Origin: Planctellipticum sp942493135
GTDB taxonomy: Bacteria > Planctomycetota > Planctomycetia > Planctomycetales > Planctomycetaceae
Length of the DNA stretch: 64,000 nucleotides
Direction: 5' to 3'
Assembly: GCA_942493135.1 (NCBI GenBank)
Contig: OW818684.1
Coordinates: 7,502,001 to 7,566,000, forward strand
In this document: one piece after another, positions 48,775 through 58,212 of the stretch
Position numbering within the stretch: the stretch's first letter is position 1
Layout of the letters: each line of letters starts with the position of its first letter
The notes under the pieces: generated by a model
What the model was told of the DNA's origin: nothing
What the model saw: the letters and a program-made list of their open reading frames with translations, nothing else
Database searches by the model: none
Made by a program: the position numbers and the translations under genes

Positions 48775-51038
48775 TTGGCCGAGTCTCCACTACCGGCGCA
48801 GTGTGCTGGCTGTTCGCGTCCGCGATGATTCTTTGCGGCGGCGTCCGGGCAGCGGAACCGTTCGGTGAAGCCGACTCGGCTGCGCCCGGAGTCCGCGAGC
48901 TGTATTTTGGGACCGACGTCGTACCGATTCTGACGAAGCTCGGCTGCAATGGCGGCGGTTGTCACGGGAAGGCGACGGGGCAGGGGGGCTTCAAGCTATC
49001 GTTGTTCGGATACGAACCGGATGTGGATTACGAGGCGCTCGTTGCTGAAGGACGGGGGCGGCGTCTGTTCCCTCTCAATCCTGACCGCAGCCTGCTGCTG
49101 CTCAAGGGGACGTCGCGCATGCCACACGGCGGCGGACGGCGGCTGAACGAGGCAGGCGAGGACTATCGCATCCTGAGGGAGTGGATCGCCCGGGGAGCCT
49201 CCGCGCCCCGCCGCGAGGACCCGGGTCTCGTGCGAATCGAGCTGTCGCCGCGCGAAGAGATCCTGACAGCGGGCTCATCCCGTCAACTGCATGTGACAGC
49301 GTTCTTTTCCGACGGAACCTCCCGCGATATTACGCGTCAGGCCGTGTACCAGTCGAACGAACCGGACATCGCCGGGGCGGACGCGGATGGGCTGGTGACC
49401 ACAGGCGCGCAGCATGGGCTGGCAGCCGTGATGGCCCGGTTTGGAGAGCAGATTGATATCTTTCACGTGGCGGTTCCGTTTGCGGCAGACGACGCGCAAA
49501 TGGCAGCAGTCCAGACGCAATTGGATCGGCTGGAGCCACGGCTCGATGCGTCGGCGATCGACGGGGCTCTGCTGCGGCAATGGCGACGGCTAGGCGTTGT
49601 GCCTTCGGCGCCGGCTGACGACGCGACGTTTCTGCGGCGGGTGACGATCGACATCTGCGGCACGCTGCCGACGGGCGCCGAAGTGGCGGAATATCTGGCG
49701 GACACTCGCGGCGACAAGCGGGCGCGGCTGATCGACCGGCTGCTGGAGCGGCCGGAATACGCCAGTTACTTTGCGCTCAAGTGGGCGGACATTCTGCAGA
49801 ACCGCGGCGCCGGGTACTCGACCAGCAGGCAACGGGCGGGGACGACGTTGTTTGCCGGCTGGATTCGTGACTCGCTGGCGGCGAACAAGCCCTACGACCA
49901 GTTCGTGGCCGAGATCCTCACAGCCACCGGCAGCCAGAGCGAGAACCCGCCGACAATCTGGTATCGTACCGTGCGGAAGTCTCCGGAATATGTGGAGTCC
50001 GTGGCGCAGACCTTTCTGGGCATCCGCATTCAGTGCGCTCAGTGTCATCACCATCCGACGGAACGCTGGAGCCAGGCAGACTACTTCGGCCTGGCGGCGG
50101 TCTTCGCGCGAGTTGGACGCAAGGGGGGCTTTGCAGATGCCGAGGTTCCGACCGACGAGATGATTTATCTCAAAGAACGTGGAGAGATCGCGCATCCGCG
50201 GACCGGGGAGATCCTGACACCGCGACCGCCCGGCGGAACGGAGTTCGGACTCGGACAAGACGACGATCCGCGTCTCGGTCTCGCCCGCTGGATGACTCGT
50301 CCGGACAATCCGTTCTTCGCACGGACGCTTGCGAACCGGCTGTGGGCTCATTTTCTCGGCCGGGGGATCGTCCATCCGATCGACGACGCCCGCAGCACCA
50401 ATCCGCCAAGCAATCCTGAACTTCTCGACGGATTGGCCCAGGCTTTCGTCTCCAGCGGCTACGATGTAAAGCAACTGATCCGCGGGATTGCCACGAGTTA
50501 TGCGTACGGCCTAGCGTCGGCGCCTCATTCCGACAACGCTGGCGACACGCAAGCCTTTTCGAGGTTCTATCCCCGTCGGCTGACGGCTGAAGTGCTCCTG
50601 GATGGCATCAGCCAGGCCCTGGATGTCCCGACCGTGTTTCCCGGTGTCGCCGCCGATACGCGGGCGATCGAACTGCCCGACGAGAATGTGGCTGCCCACT
50701 TTCTGGACGTCTTTGGCCGACCGGCGCGGATGTCGGCGTGCGAATGCGAGCGAGTTGATGCGCCGGCGCTGACGCAGGCGCTGGAACTGGTGAACTCGGC
50801 GGAGATCCAGCGGAAGCTGACGGAAACGTCCGGCTACGCGCAGCGGCTCGCTGCAGGCAATCAGCCGCCCGCCGTTGTGGCGAACGAGGCGTTTCTGCGC
50901 GTGCTGTCGCGGCCTCCGCGGCCGGAAGAGCGGCAGGCGGCAGTGACGTTCCTGGAGTCCGAGGTCGATCGTGCGGAAGCCGTCCGGTCGCTGCTCTGGT
51001 CACTACTGGCGACCAACGAGTTCCTGTTCAATCACTGA
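48771..51038 (+). CDS. PSCyt/PSD1 protein (DUF1549-DUF1553) with Ig-like domain
   Basis: A 755-residue exported protein of the planctomycete cytochrome-like family. The signal peptide covers about residues 1-27. The N-terminal module has CNGGGCHGK, a cysteine pair spaced wider than the heme CxxCH. A bacterial Ig-like domain follows (ELSPREEILTAGSSRQLHVTAF). DUF1549 contains the canonical CAQCHHHP, and DUF1553 includes NPFFARTLANRLWAHFLGRGI. Heme attachment is therefore likely at the second site. The GTG start overlaps the PPC gene's stop by 4 nt (GTGA). The partner DUF1501 gene begins 34 nt downstream. The redox substrate is unknown. Confidence 0.9.
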   Translation: MIGRVSTTGAVCWLFASAMILCGGVRAAEPFGEADSAAPGVRELYFGTDVVPILTKLGCNGGGCHGKATGQGGFKLSLFGYEPDVDYEALVAEGRGRRLFPLNPDRSLLLLKGTSRMPHGGGRRLNEAGEDYRILREWIARGASAPRREDPGLVRIELSPREEILTAGSSRQLHVTAFFSDGTSRDITRQAVYQSNEPDIAGADADGLVTTGAQHGLAAVMARFGEQIDIFHVAVPFAADDAQMAAVQTQLDRLEPRLDASAIDGALLRQWRRLGVVPSAPADDATFLRRVTIDICGTLPTGAEVAEYLADTRGDKRARLIDRLLERPEYASYFALKWADILQNRGAGYSTSRQRAGTTLFAGWIRDSLAANKPYDQFVAEILTATGSQSENPPTIWYRTVRKSPEYVESVAQTFLGIRIQCAQCHHHPTERWSQADYFGLAAVFARVGRKGGFADAEVPTDEMIYLKERGEIAHPRTGEILTPRPPGGTEFGLGQDDDPRLGLARWMTRPDNPFFARTLANRLWAHFLGRGIVHPIDDARSTNPPSNPELLDGLAQAFVSSGYDVKQLIRGIATSYAYGLASAPHSDNAGDTQAFSRFYPRRLTAEVLLDGISQALDVPTVFPGVAADTRAIELPDENVAAHFLDVFGRPARMSACECERVDAPALTQALELVNSAEIQRKLTETSGYAQRLAAGNQPPAVVANEAFLRVLSRPPRPEERQAAVTFLESEVDRAEAVRSLLWSLLATNEFLFNH

Positions 51039-51072
51039 ATCCGGTCGCCGGGCTAGCTGCAAGAAGGCTGAC

Positions 51073-52401
51073 ATGTTGCGAGTCGACCGAAACGCTTTTC
51101 AGAACTGCTCCGGCATCACGCGTCGGAATGCGCTGCAGATCGGCGCTCCGCTCCTGGGCCTGGGGCTGGCGGACCTGTTGCGACTGGAAGCGCGAGGGGC
51201 GGACGCGGATCGGCCGGCCGGCGGCAAGTCGCTTATTGTCTTCTGGACGGACGGTGGAATCAGCCAGCAGGACACATACGACATGAAGCCCGACGCTCCG
51301 GCCGAGTACCGGGGCATGTATCAGCCGATCGGCTCAAATGTGCCAGGTGTCGTCGTGAGCGAGCGATTGCCGCGGCAGGCGCAGGTGATGGACCGGCTGT
51401 CGATCGTGCGTTCAGTCCATCACGAGAACGGCATCCACGCCCCGTCGTCCCACTGGATGCAGACGGGCTACTTTGGTCCGACGCTGGCCCGCAACGCTGC
51501 CCAGAAGCCATCGCTGGGTTCCGTCATCTCGCGTGCCCTGGGGTCACGGCAGCCGCCGATGCCGGCCTATGTGACAATTCCCAAGTCGGAAGCATTCGGG
51601 TACCAGGGGGCAGTCTATCTCGGCAAGGCTTACAACCCGTTCGAGGTGGGGGCCGATCCGAACGCGGCGGACTTCAAGGTACCGAACCTGTCCCTCCCGG
51701 CCGGATTGACGGCGGGAAGCGTCGGATCGCGGCGGGAACTGCTGCAGACGTTCGACACGTTACGGCGGGATATCGACGCGAGCGGCGTCATGGACGGGCT
51801 GGACACGTTCAAGAGCCAGGCGCTGGAGATGGTGTCTGGTGAGCGAATGCGGGAGGCCTTTGATCTCACGTCCGAAACGGCCGAACTGCGCGAGCAGTAC
51901 GGGCGGCACCGCTACGGGCAGAGCGCCCTGCTGGCGCGGCGTCTCGTCGAAGCGGGCGCCCGTTGCGTGAACATCAACACCGGGAACTGGGATCATCACA
52001 ACGACATCGCCAAGGGACTGGACGAGCATCTGCCGCCGCTGGATCGCGCGATCGCAACACTCGTAGAAGACCTGGACCGACGCGGACTGCTGGACGACGT
52101 CCTGGTCTACTGCGTTGGAGAGTTCGGCCGCACGCCCCGAATGAACGGCCATGCCGGTCGCGATCATTGGGCGGACAGCTTCAGCGTGTTGCTGGCAGGA
52201 GGCGGACTGCGCGGCGGTCAGGTCGTCGGGGCGAGCGAGAAGTGGGGAGGCGGAGTGCGGGAGCGGCTGGTCACCCCGCTGGACCTGCTGGCCACCGTCT
52301 ACCACACGCTCGGCATCTCACTTGAAACGCTCTACGAGGATGCCAGCGGACGCCCCGTCAGCATCGTCGGCAGCGGTCGGCCAATCCAGGAATTGCTCTG
52401 A
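51073..52401 (+). CDS. DUF1501 family protein, partner of the PSD1 protein
   Basis: A 442-residue Tat-exported protein with leader TRRNALQIGAPLLGLGL near residues 16-32. Core motifs are LIVFWTDGGISQQDTYDMKP, NINTGNWDHHNDI, CVGEFGRTPRMNG and RDHWADSFSVLLAGGGLRGG. It is the third gene of the PPC/PSD1/DUF1501 operon, the commonest arrangement for this family. The ATG at 51073 is set by the leader. Function is unknown; membership of the alkaline phosphatase fold suggests ester hydrolysis or an inactive relative. Confidence 0.9.
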   Translation: MLRVDRNAFQNCSGITRRNALQIGAPLLGLGLADLLRLEARGADADRPAGGKSLIVFWTDGGISQQDTYDMKPDAPAEYRGMYQPIGSNVPGVVVSERLPRQAQVMDRLSIVRSVHHENGIHAPSSHWMQTGYFGPTLARNAAQKPSLGSVISRALGSRQPPMPAYVTIPKSEAFGYQGAVYLGKAYNPFEVGADPNAADFKVPNLSLPAGLTAGSVGSRRELLQTFDTLRRDIDASGVMDGLDTFKSQALEMVSGERMREAFDLTSETAELREQYGRHRYGQSALLARRLVEAGARCVNINTGNWDHHNDIAKGLDEHLPPLDRAIATLVEDLDRRGLLDDVLVYCVGEFGRTPRMNGHAGRDHWADSFSVLLAGGGLRGGQVVGASEKWGGGVRERLVTPLDLLATVYHTLGISLETLYEDASGRPVSIVGSGRPIQELL

Positions 52402-52477
52402 AAGTTCGCGCTCGACGCTGGCAGTTGGCGGCGCCGATGCAGCTCGCGACTCGTCTCCGATTGAGTGAGTCGCGATG

Positions 52478-53884
52478 CTAATTAGCCGCTCCAGTGAAGA
52501 GAGCCGCAATCGACTGCCCTTCGCTCGCCGGCATCGGACGTTCCAGACGGTCTCTGATGATGTTGTGGGGGGCGATCCCCAGGGACTGAAAAATCGTCGC
52601 GCCCAGGTCGGATGGGTAATACGGGTTGGCGGCCGGGTAGGCAGCGATTTTGTCTGAGCTGCCGATCACCTGCCCGCCACACACGCCCGCTCCCGCGAAC
52701 AGGGCGAAGAAGACTCCGCCCCAGTGATCGCGACCGTCCGGCACATAGCTCGGAGTCCCCACGTTGCCCCCCAGCTTGGGAGTCCGGCCGAACTCGCCGA
52801 GCATCACCACCAGCGTCTCGTCCAGCAGCCCGGAGCCACTCAGGTCGTCGAGCAGTGCGGACACTCCCTGATCGAGCGGCGGCAGCAGGCGGTCCTTCAG
52901 TTGCGTAAAGTTGCTATTGTGCGTGTCCCAGTTGTTCATCGACCCCATGTTGGCCTGCACGATCGGAACGCCGGCCTGCACCAGCCGTCGGGACAGCAGC
53001 AGCGACTGGCCGAACTGGTGCCGCCCGTAGCTGTCCCGCACCGCCGCCGGTTCCTCGTCGATCGCAAACGCCCGACCGATGGCGCTCGCCGTCAGGATCG
53101 AAATCGCCTGTTCCTGATAACTGCCGAACTCCGCCACGGACCGGGCGCGGTCGAACTCAGCGGCCTGAGCATTGAACCGCGCGAGCAACTGCCGCCGCTG
53201 AGCGAGCGAGTCGACGGTCAGACCGGCGGGAAGGTTCAGACTCTCAACGTGAAACTTGGGGTCATTCGGATCCTGCTTCACATGCCACGGATCGTACCGG
53301 GCGCCGAGGAAGCCGGCGTCCTGGCCCGAGAAGCCGTAGCCGTTATTCAGATAAGTCGGCAGCATCACGCCGTTGGGAATGCCGTCGCGCCGCGGTCGCA
53401 GGTAATCGAGCGTCGATGCGTAACAGGGCCAGTCCATCCGCGAGGCCATGTGCGTCGCGCCAATCGGCATCTTGTCGATGCCGGTCAGGACCATGTGCGT
53501 CGCATGCTCATGACTCGGCAGGCCGTGCGTCATCGAGCGGACGATGGCGTACTTCCCCGAGCGGGCGGCCAGCTTCGGAACGTGCTCGCAGATCTCGATC
53601 CCCGGCGTCTGCGTCGCGATCGGTTGAAACGTCCCGCGAACTTCCGCCGGCGCCTCGGGCTTCAGGTCGAACATGTCCAGATGACTGGGAGCGCCCGTCA
53701 GAAAGATGAGAATCACGCTCTTCGCCCGCGGCGTGGCGCTTCGCGCGGCATCCTGACCGGACAGCGCCTGCTGCGCCAGCAGCGACGAAAGTCCCACCCC
53801 GAACAACCCCGAGTACCCGACCTGCAGCAGCTCGCGACGAGCCAGTCCCAGGCGATGGTGATGACGCGGCGGCAGCGGATTCAT
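52478..53884 (-). CDS. DUF1501 family protein, convergent copy
   Basis: A 468-residue protein with a Tat-type leader (ARRELLQVGYSGLFGVGLSSLL, about residues 15-36). Motifs are SVILIFLTGAPSHLDMFDLKP, QANMGSMNNWDTHNSN, MLGEFGRTPKLGG and RDHWGGVFFALFAGAGVCGG. It ends 76 nt from the convergent DUF1501 gene at 51073-52401 and starts back to back with the PSD1 gene at 54060, about 175 nt away. It resembles the orphan copy at 10019-11479 in motif wording more than its neighbours, which argues against a recent local duplication; this is by eye. Confidence 0.9.
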   Translation of the reverse strand: MNPLPPRHHHRLGLARRELLQVGYSGLFGVGLSSLLAQQALSGQDAARSATPRAKSVILIFLTGAPSHLDMFDLKPEAPAEVRGTFQPIATQTPGIEICEHVPKLAARSGKYAIVRSMTHGLPSHEHATHMVLTGIDKMPIGATHMASRMDWPCYASTLDYLRPRRDGIPNGVMLPTYLNNGYGFSGQDAGFLGARYDPWHVKQDPNDPKFHVESLNLPAGLTVDSLAQRRQLLARFNAQAAEFDRARSVAEFGSYQEQAISILTASAIGRAFAIDEEPAAVRDSYGRHQFGQSLLLSRRLVQAGVPIVQANMGSMNNWDTHNSNFTQLKDRLLPPLDQGVSALLDDLSGSGLLDETLVVMLGEFGRTPKLGGNVGTPSYVPDGRDHWGGVFFALFAGAGVCGGQVIGSSDKIAAYPAANPYYPSDLGATIFQSLGIAPHNIIRDRLERPMPASEGQSIAALFTGAAN

Positions 53885-53968
53885 GGCGCAGGCTTTCAAC
53901 AGCATCCCAGGATGTCGGCCACGCCGGCAACGACCTCAACGTTGACTTTCACCCCCTCACAATATACA

Positions 53969-53996
53969 TATTAACGACCGTTGATGCAATGTGTCG
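53969..53996 (+). promoter_or_regulatory. Shared regulatory element between divergent DUF1501 and PSD1 genes
   Basis: Contains TATTAA-CGACCG-TTGATG followed by CAATGTGTCG on the plus strand. Read on the minus strand it is CATCAA-N6-TTAATA followed by TGTATATTGTGAGG toward the DUF1501 gene. Both readings resemble the perfect inverted repeat at 46159-46176, with the same 6-nt spacer. It is the only AT-rich stretch in this divergent promoter region. Confidence 0.45.
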
Positions 53997-54059
53997 CGTG
54001 ATCGATCCGGTGATCGACAAGGACTGCGTCCGACATCAGCCACCGCGAGGCGTGACTCG

Positions 54060-56696
54060 ATGACAGACCGATGCTCGCCAGTCGCCAGTTGCACGGTGAT
54101 CTTCAGCCTTCTGGTCTGCTCGATTTCCGCTCTCGCCGCGGAAGAACCTGCTAAGGACCAGCCGAAGCTCACTTTCGAAGAACACGTCCTGCCGATCCTC
54201 AAGGCCCGCTGCCTCAAGTGCCATGCCGGGGCCGAACCGGCCGGCGGACTGCGGCTGACGACCCGACGCGACATTCTCCGCGGCGGTGACTCCGGTCCGG
54301 CGATGCGCATCGCCGCGGCAGAATCGAGCCGGCTCTGGGAAAAACTCGCATCGAATGAAATGCCCAAAGGCGGCCCGCCCCTCACCGCCGCCGAGAAAGG
54401 AATCATTCGCTCCTGGATCAACGACGGCGCAAAATCGACCGCGGCGACAGACGACGACACGCCGGAGCAGCAACTTCAGTCCGGCGACCAGTCCAACGAT
54501 CACTGGGCCTTCCGCCCCGCAGTCCGGCCGCCGCTCCCCGCCATCCAGGAGACGGGACCCGTCCGCAACCCGATCGACGCCTTCATCGTCGCAGCCCTGG
54601 AAGCCAAGGACCTCAAGCTCTCGCCCGACGCCCACCGCGAAGTCCTGCTGCGGCGCGCCTCCTTCGACCTGATCGGCCTGCCGCCGTCGCCGGATGAAGT
54701 CCGCACGTTCCTGGCCGACCCGGACGAGCTCGCCTGGGAACGACTGATCGAACGCCTGCTGGCCAGCCCACATTACGGCGAGCGCTGGGGCCGGCACTGG
54801 CTCGATCTCGCGGGCTACGCCGACTCGGCGGGAGTCCTGTCCGAAGACCGCCCGCTGCCGACCGCCTTCCGCTATCGCGACTACGTGATCCGCAGCTTCA
54901 ACAGCGACAAACCCTACGACCGTTTCCTCCAGGAACAACTGGCCGGCGACGAACTGACCGACTACTGGACCGCCTACGAAACGCTCGATCGCCTCCCCGA
55001 CGAAGTCGTCGAGGCCGTTACGGCGACCGGCTACCTGCGCTGCGCAGCAGATTCCAGCCGGCCCGATTTCTCGACGATCAAGAACGCCGACGCCCAGTAT
55101 TTTTATCCGACAATCAACGACACGCTGCAGATCGTCGCCTCCTCGACGATGGGCCTCACGCTGCAATGTGCCCGCTGTCACAGCCACAAGTTCGACCCCA
55201 TCCCGCAGGTCGAGTACTACCGGCTGCAGGCGGTCTTCATGGCCGCCCTCAGGCCCAGACAGTGGATTCCCCAGATGGAGCGACGCATCCTCGTCGCCTC
55301 GGCGGCTCAGAAGAAGTCCGCGGACGAACAGAACGGCAAGCTCGACGCCGAGATCGCCCGCCTCAAGAAAGAACTCGCCGACCTTCGCACTCAGCACAAA
55401 CAGCAACTCCTCGAAGAGCGTCTCGCAACCGTCTACGAACCGATCCGCGCCGACGTCCAGCAGGCGCTCGGCAAACCCGCCGATCAGCGCACCGCCGTCG
55501 AAAAATACCTGGCCGAAAAGTTCCAGCCACTCCTGCAGCCGGACGACAAGACGCTCGACAAGCTCCTCCCCGAGACCTACGCCGATTATCGCCCCGCCGT
55601 CGATCAGCGCAACGCGGCTATCGCCGCGCAGGAGCGGCAGCGGATCCACTTCGACGAACTGCGGGCTCTCTACGATCTGCCGGGACCGGCGATAACGCCC
55701 CTGCTGCACCGCGGCGACGCCCTGAACCCGGGTCCTCCCGTCGAACCGGGCGTCCTCTCGTCGCTGACCACCCCGGTCTCCTTTCAATGGACGCCTCCGC
55801 CAACTGAGGCCAAATCGTCCGGCCGCCGCCTGGCCTTCGCCCGCTGGCTGACCCAGCCCGACCATCCGCTGACGGCACGCGTCATGGTCAATCGAATCTG
55901 GCTGCATCACTTCGGCGAGGGTCTCGTCTCCACCCCCGAGGACTTCGGCACCCTCGGCTCCGCTCCCAGCCACCCCGAACTCCTTGACTGGCTGGCCCGC
56001 GAATTCGTCGAGAGCGGCTGGAGCATCAAACACATCCATCGACTGATCCTGTTGTCGAACACCTATCGCCAGCGTTCCAAGTTCGACGAATCGCAGCACG
56101 CCCGGGCTCGCGAAGTCGATCCTGATAACCGCCTGCTCTGGCGACAACGCCTGCGACGCATCGACGCCGAGCCCCTCCGGGACGCCATGCTCAGCGTCTC
56201 CGGTCTGCTCGACCGGCGGTGCTACGGCAACCCCATCCCCGTTGCCCGCCGGCCCGATGGCGAAGTCAGCGTCGCCGATGGCCAGAACGATCGCCGCCGC
56301 TCGATCTATATCCAGATCCTGCGCGGCAACCCGCTGACCATGCTGCAGGCCTACGACCAGCCGGTGATGGAAACCAACTGCACCCGCCGGAGCCGCTCGA
56401 CCGTCTCGACGCAGGCCCTGACGCTGCTGAACGGCGACGCAGCCGTCGCCTATGCTCAGGCCCTGGCCGACCGCGCCCTGCACGAAGCCCCCGCGTCGCC
56501 GCTCAGCTTCGCCACGCTCGCCGCCTGGTCCCGCGAGGGAACCCTCGACGAACAGACAGTCCTCAGCGAATTCCTGACCGCCCAGCAATTACGCTACACC
56601 ACTCGCGGCGATCCAACTGAGACCGCCCGACTCCACGCGCTGGCCGATGCCTGCCACATGCTGCTCGCCGCCAACGAGTTCGTCTACATCGATTGA
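54060..56696 (+). CDS. PSCyt1/PSCyt2/PSD1 protein (cytochrome c-like, DUF1549, DUF1553)
   Basis: An 878-residue exported protein. The signal peptide covers about residues 1-27. A PSCyt1 heme motif CLKCHAG lies near residue 56, then DUF1549 with a second motif CARCHSHK near residue 370. A charged coiled-coil insertion (KLDAEIARLKKELADLRTQ, about 425-450) precedes DUF1553 (LTARVMVNRIWLHHFGEGL). Two canonical CxxCH sites suggest a diheme protein. The ATG at 54060 is set by the signal peptide. The stop codon overlaps an upstream extension of the next DUF1501 frame, and the three plus-strand genes from 54.1 to 61 kb look like one operon. Confidence 0.92.
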   Translation: MTDRCSPVASCTVIFSLLVCSISALAAEEPAKDQPKLTFEEHVLPILKARCLKCHAGAEPAGGLRLTTRRDILRGGDSGPAMRIAAAESSRLWEKLASNEMPKGGPPLTAAEKGIIRSWINDGAKSTAATDDDTPEQQLQSGDQSNDHWAFRPAVRPPLPAIQETGPVRNPIDAFIVAALEAKDLKLSPDAHREVLLRRASFDLIGLPPSPDEVRTFLADPDELAWERLIERLLASPHYGERWGRHWLDLAGYADSAGVLSEDRPLPTAFRYRDYVIRSFNSDKPYDRFLQEQLAGDELTDYWTAYETLDRLPDEVVEAVTATGYLRCAADSSRPDFSTIKNADAQYFYPTINDTLQIVASSTMGLTLQCARCHSHKFDPIPQVEYYRLQAVFMAALRPRQWIPQMERRILVASAAQKKSADEQNGKLDAEIARLKKELADLRTQHKQQLLEERLATVYEPIRADVQQALGKPADQRTAVEKYLAEKFQPLLQPDDKTLDKLLPETYADYRPAVDQRNAAIAAQERQRIHFDELRALYDLPGPAITPLLHRGDALNPGPPVEPGVLSSLTTPVSFQWTPPPTEAKSSGRRLAFARWLTQPDHPLTARVMVNRIWLHHFGEGLVSTPEDFGTLGSAPSHPELLDWLAREFVESGWSIKHIHRLILLSNTYRQRSKFDESQHARAREVDPDNRLLWRQRLRRIDAEPLRDAMLSVSGLLDRRCYGNPIPVARRPDGEVSVADGQNDRRRSIYIQILRGNPLTMLQAYDQPVMETNCTRRSRSTVSTQALTLLNGDAAVAYAQALADRALHEAPASPLSFATLAAWSREGTLDEQTVLSEFLTAQQLRYTTRGDPTETARLHALADACHMLLAANEFVYID

Positions 56697-56725
56697 AATC
56701 GTCGCTCCCGTTGAGAACGAACATC

Positions 56726-58177
56726 ATGCACAGTGAATCCTCCCTCGACGGCTGGAACTTCTCGCGACGCGACGCTCTCGCCCGGCTTGGCAGCGGCTTC
56801 GGCGGGCTGGCCCTGGCGTCGCTCCTCGGGAACGCAGGCCGGTCGGCGGCAGCCGCCCCGGGCACGGCGTACAATCTGCTCCCCAGGCCCCCGCATCACG
56901 CGCCCAGGGCCCGGGCCGTCATTCAACTGTTCATGCATGGCGGCCCCAGCCAGGTTGACCTGCTCGATCCCAAGCCGGAACTGGCGCGTCTGGACGGCCA
57001 GCCTCCGCCGTCCGAAGTCGCCGACGACGAGAACCGCACGACCTACCTCCTCGGCAGCCCGTTCAAGTTCTCTCGCCACGGCGAAAGCGGACTGGAATTC
57101 TCCGAAGTCCTCCCCGGCATCGCCCGGCACGCCGACGACATCGCCGTCATCCGCTCGATGTTTACCGAACATCGCAACCACGAACAGGCCATCTGGATGG
57201 CCAACACCGGCCTCATCGTCTCCGGCCGGCCCAACATCGGCTCGTGGGTCGCCTACGGCCTGGGCGCAGAGAACCAGAACCTCCCTGCCTATGTCGCCCT
57301 GCCGGAACCCGCTGGCCTGCCGGTCGACGGCGCCCGCAACTGGTCCAGCGGCTGGCTCCCCCCCGTCTACCAGGGAACAGCCATCCGCTCCGAGGGAATG
57401 CCGGTCCTCCATCTGCAGCCGAAGACCGCCCGGCCGGCGGACATCGACCACGCCCGGCTCGACCTGCTCAGGCAGCTCAACGACCGCCATCGGCAGTCGC
57501 GACCTGGGGAACTCGAACTCGACGCCCGCATTTCCAGCTTCGAACTCGCCGCCCGGATGCAGCTCACCGCCACCGATGCGCTCGACATCACGCAGGAAGC
57601 CCCGGCGACGCAGCAGCTTTACGGACTCGATCAGGACAAGACCCGGGCCTACGGCAAACGCTGCCTGATGGCCCGCCGCCTCGTCGAACGAGGCGTGCGC
57701 TTCGTCCAGATCTTCATGGCCGGCCAGCCCTGGGATACCCACGCCAACAACGCCGCCGGCATCCGCAGTTGCTGCGAACAGACCGACGGACCGGTCGCCG
57801 GCCTCCTCACCGATCTCAAACAGCGCGGACTGCTCGACTCGACGCTCATTCTCTGGGGCGGCGAATTCGGCCGCACACCGGGCGCCGAACAGCGGAGTGA
57901 CAACAAAACGCGGGGCAGCGAAGGCCGAGACCACCATCCCTACGGCTTCAGCGTCTGGCTCGCCGGCGGCGGAATCCGCGGCGGCCAGGCCTACGGCGCA
58001 ACCGACGACTTCGGCTACCGCGCCATCGCCAATCGCACGCAGACGTCCGATCTGCACGCGACGATGCTGCACCTCTTGGGCCTCGATCACCAGACGCTCA
58101 CGTTCCCCCACAACAGCCGTGACGAGCGTCTGACCGACGTCTACGAGGCCCATGTGATCCAGAAACTGCTGGCCTGA
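56726..58177 (+). CDS. DUF1501 family protein, partner of the second PSD1 protein
   Basis: A 483-residue DUF1501 protein with a Tat-type leader (SRRDALARLGSGFGGLALASLL, near residues 12-33). Motifs are AVIQLFMHGGPSQVDLLDPKP, FMAGQPWDTHANN, LWGGEFGRTPGAEQR and RDHHPYGFSVWLAGGGIRGG. It belongs to the variant with HHP in place of HWG at the metal-site region. The ATG at 56726 follows the PSD1 stop by 29 nt. The next gene is the broken sialidase, 35 nt downstream. Confidence 0.9.
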   Translation: MHSESSLDGWNFSRRDALARLGSGFGGLALASLLGNAGRSAAAAPGTAYNLLPRPPHHAPRARAVIQLFMHGGPSQVDLLDPKPELARLDGQPPPSEVADDENRTTYLLGSPFKFSRHGESGLEFSEVLPGIARHADDIAVIRSMFTEHRNHEQAIWMANTGLIVSGRPNIGSWVAYGLGAENQNLPAYVALPEPAGLPVDGARNWSSGWLPPVYQGTAIRSEGMPVLHLQPKTARPADIDHARLDLLRQLNDRHRQSRPGELELDARISSFELAARMQLTATDALDITQEAPATQQLYGLDQDKTRAYGKRCLMARRLVERGVRFVQIFMAGQPWDTHANNAAGIRSCCEQTDGPVAGLLTDLKQRGLLDSTLILWGGEFGRTPGAEQRSDNKTRGSEGRDHHPYGFSVWLAGGGIRGGQAYGATDDFGYRAIANRTQTSDLHATMLHLLGLDHQTLTFPHNSRDERLTDVYEAHVIQKLLA

Positions 58178-58212
58178 TCCGCCCTTCGCATCCCCGGCGA
58201 ACGGAAAACACC

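Noticed and set aside
48930..48980. CNGGGCH as a heme c attachment site
   Set aside because: The cysteines are four residues apart rather than two, so it is not the standard CxxCH; the better site in this protein is CAQCH further on.
54036..56588. Very long open frame on the minus strand opposite the PSD1 gene
   Set aside because: It is the antisense shadow of a clear PSD1 gene in high-GC DNA, with no domain of its own. The same holds for long antisense frames near 979-2337, 2504-4954, 4846-6291, 22304-24187 and 25207-26817.
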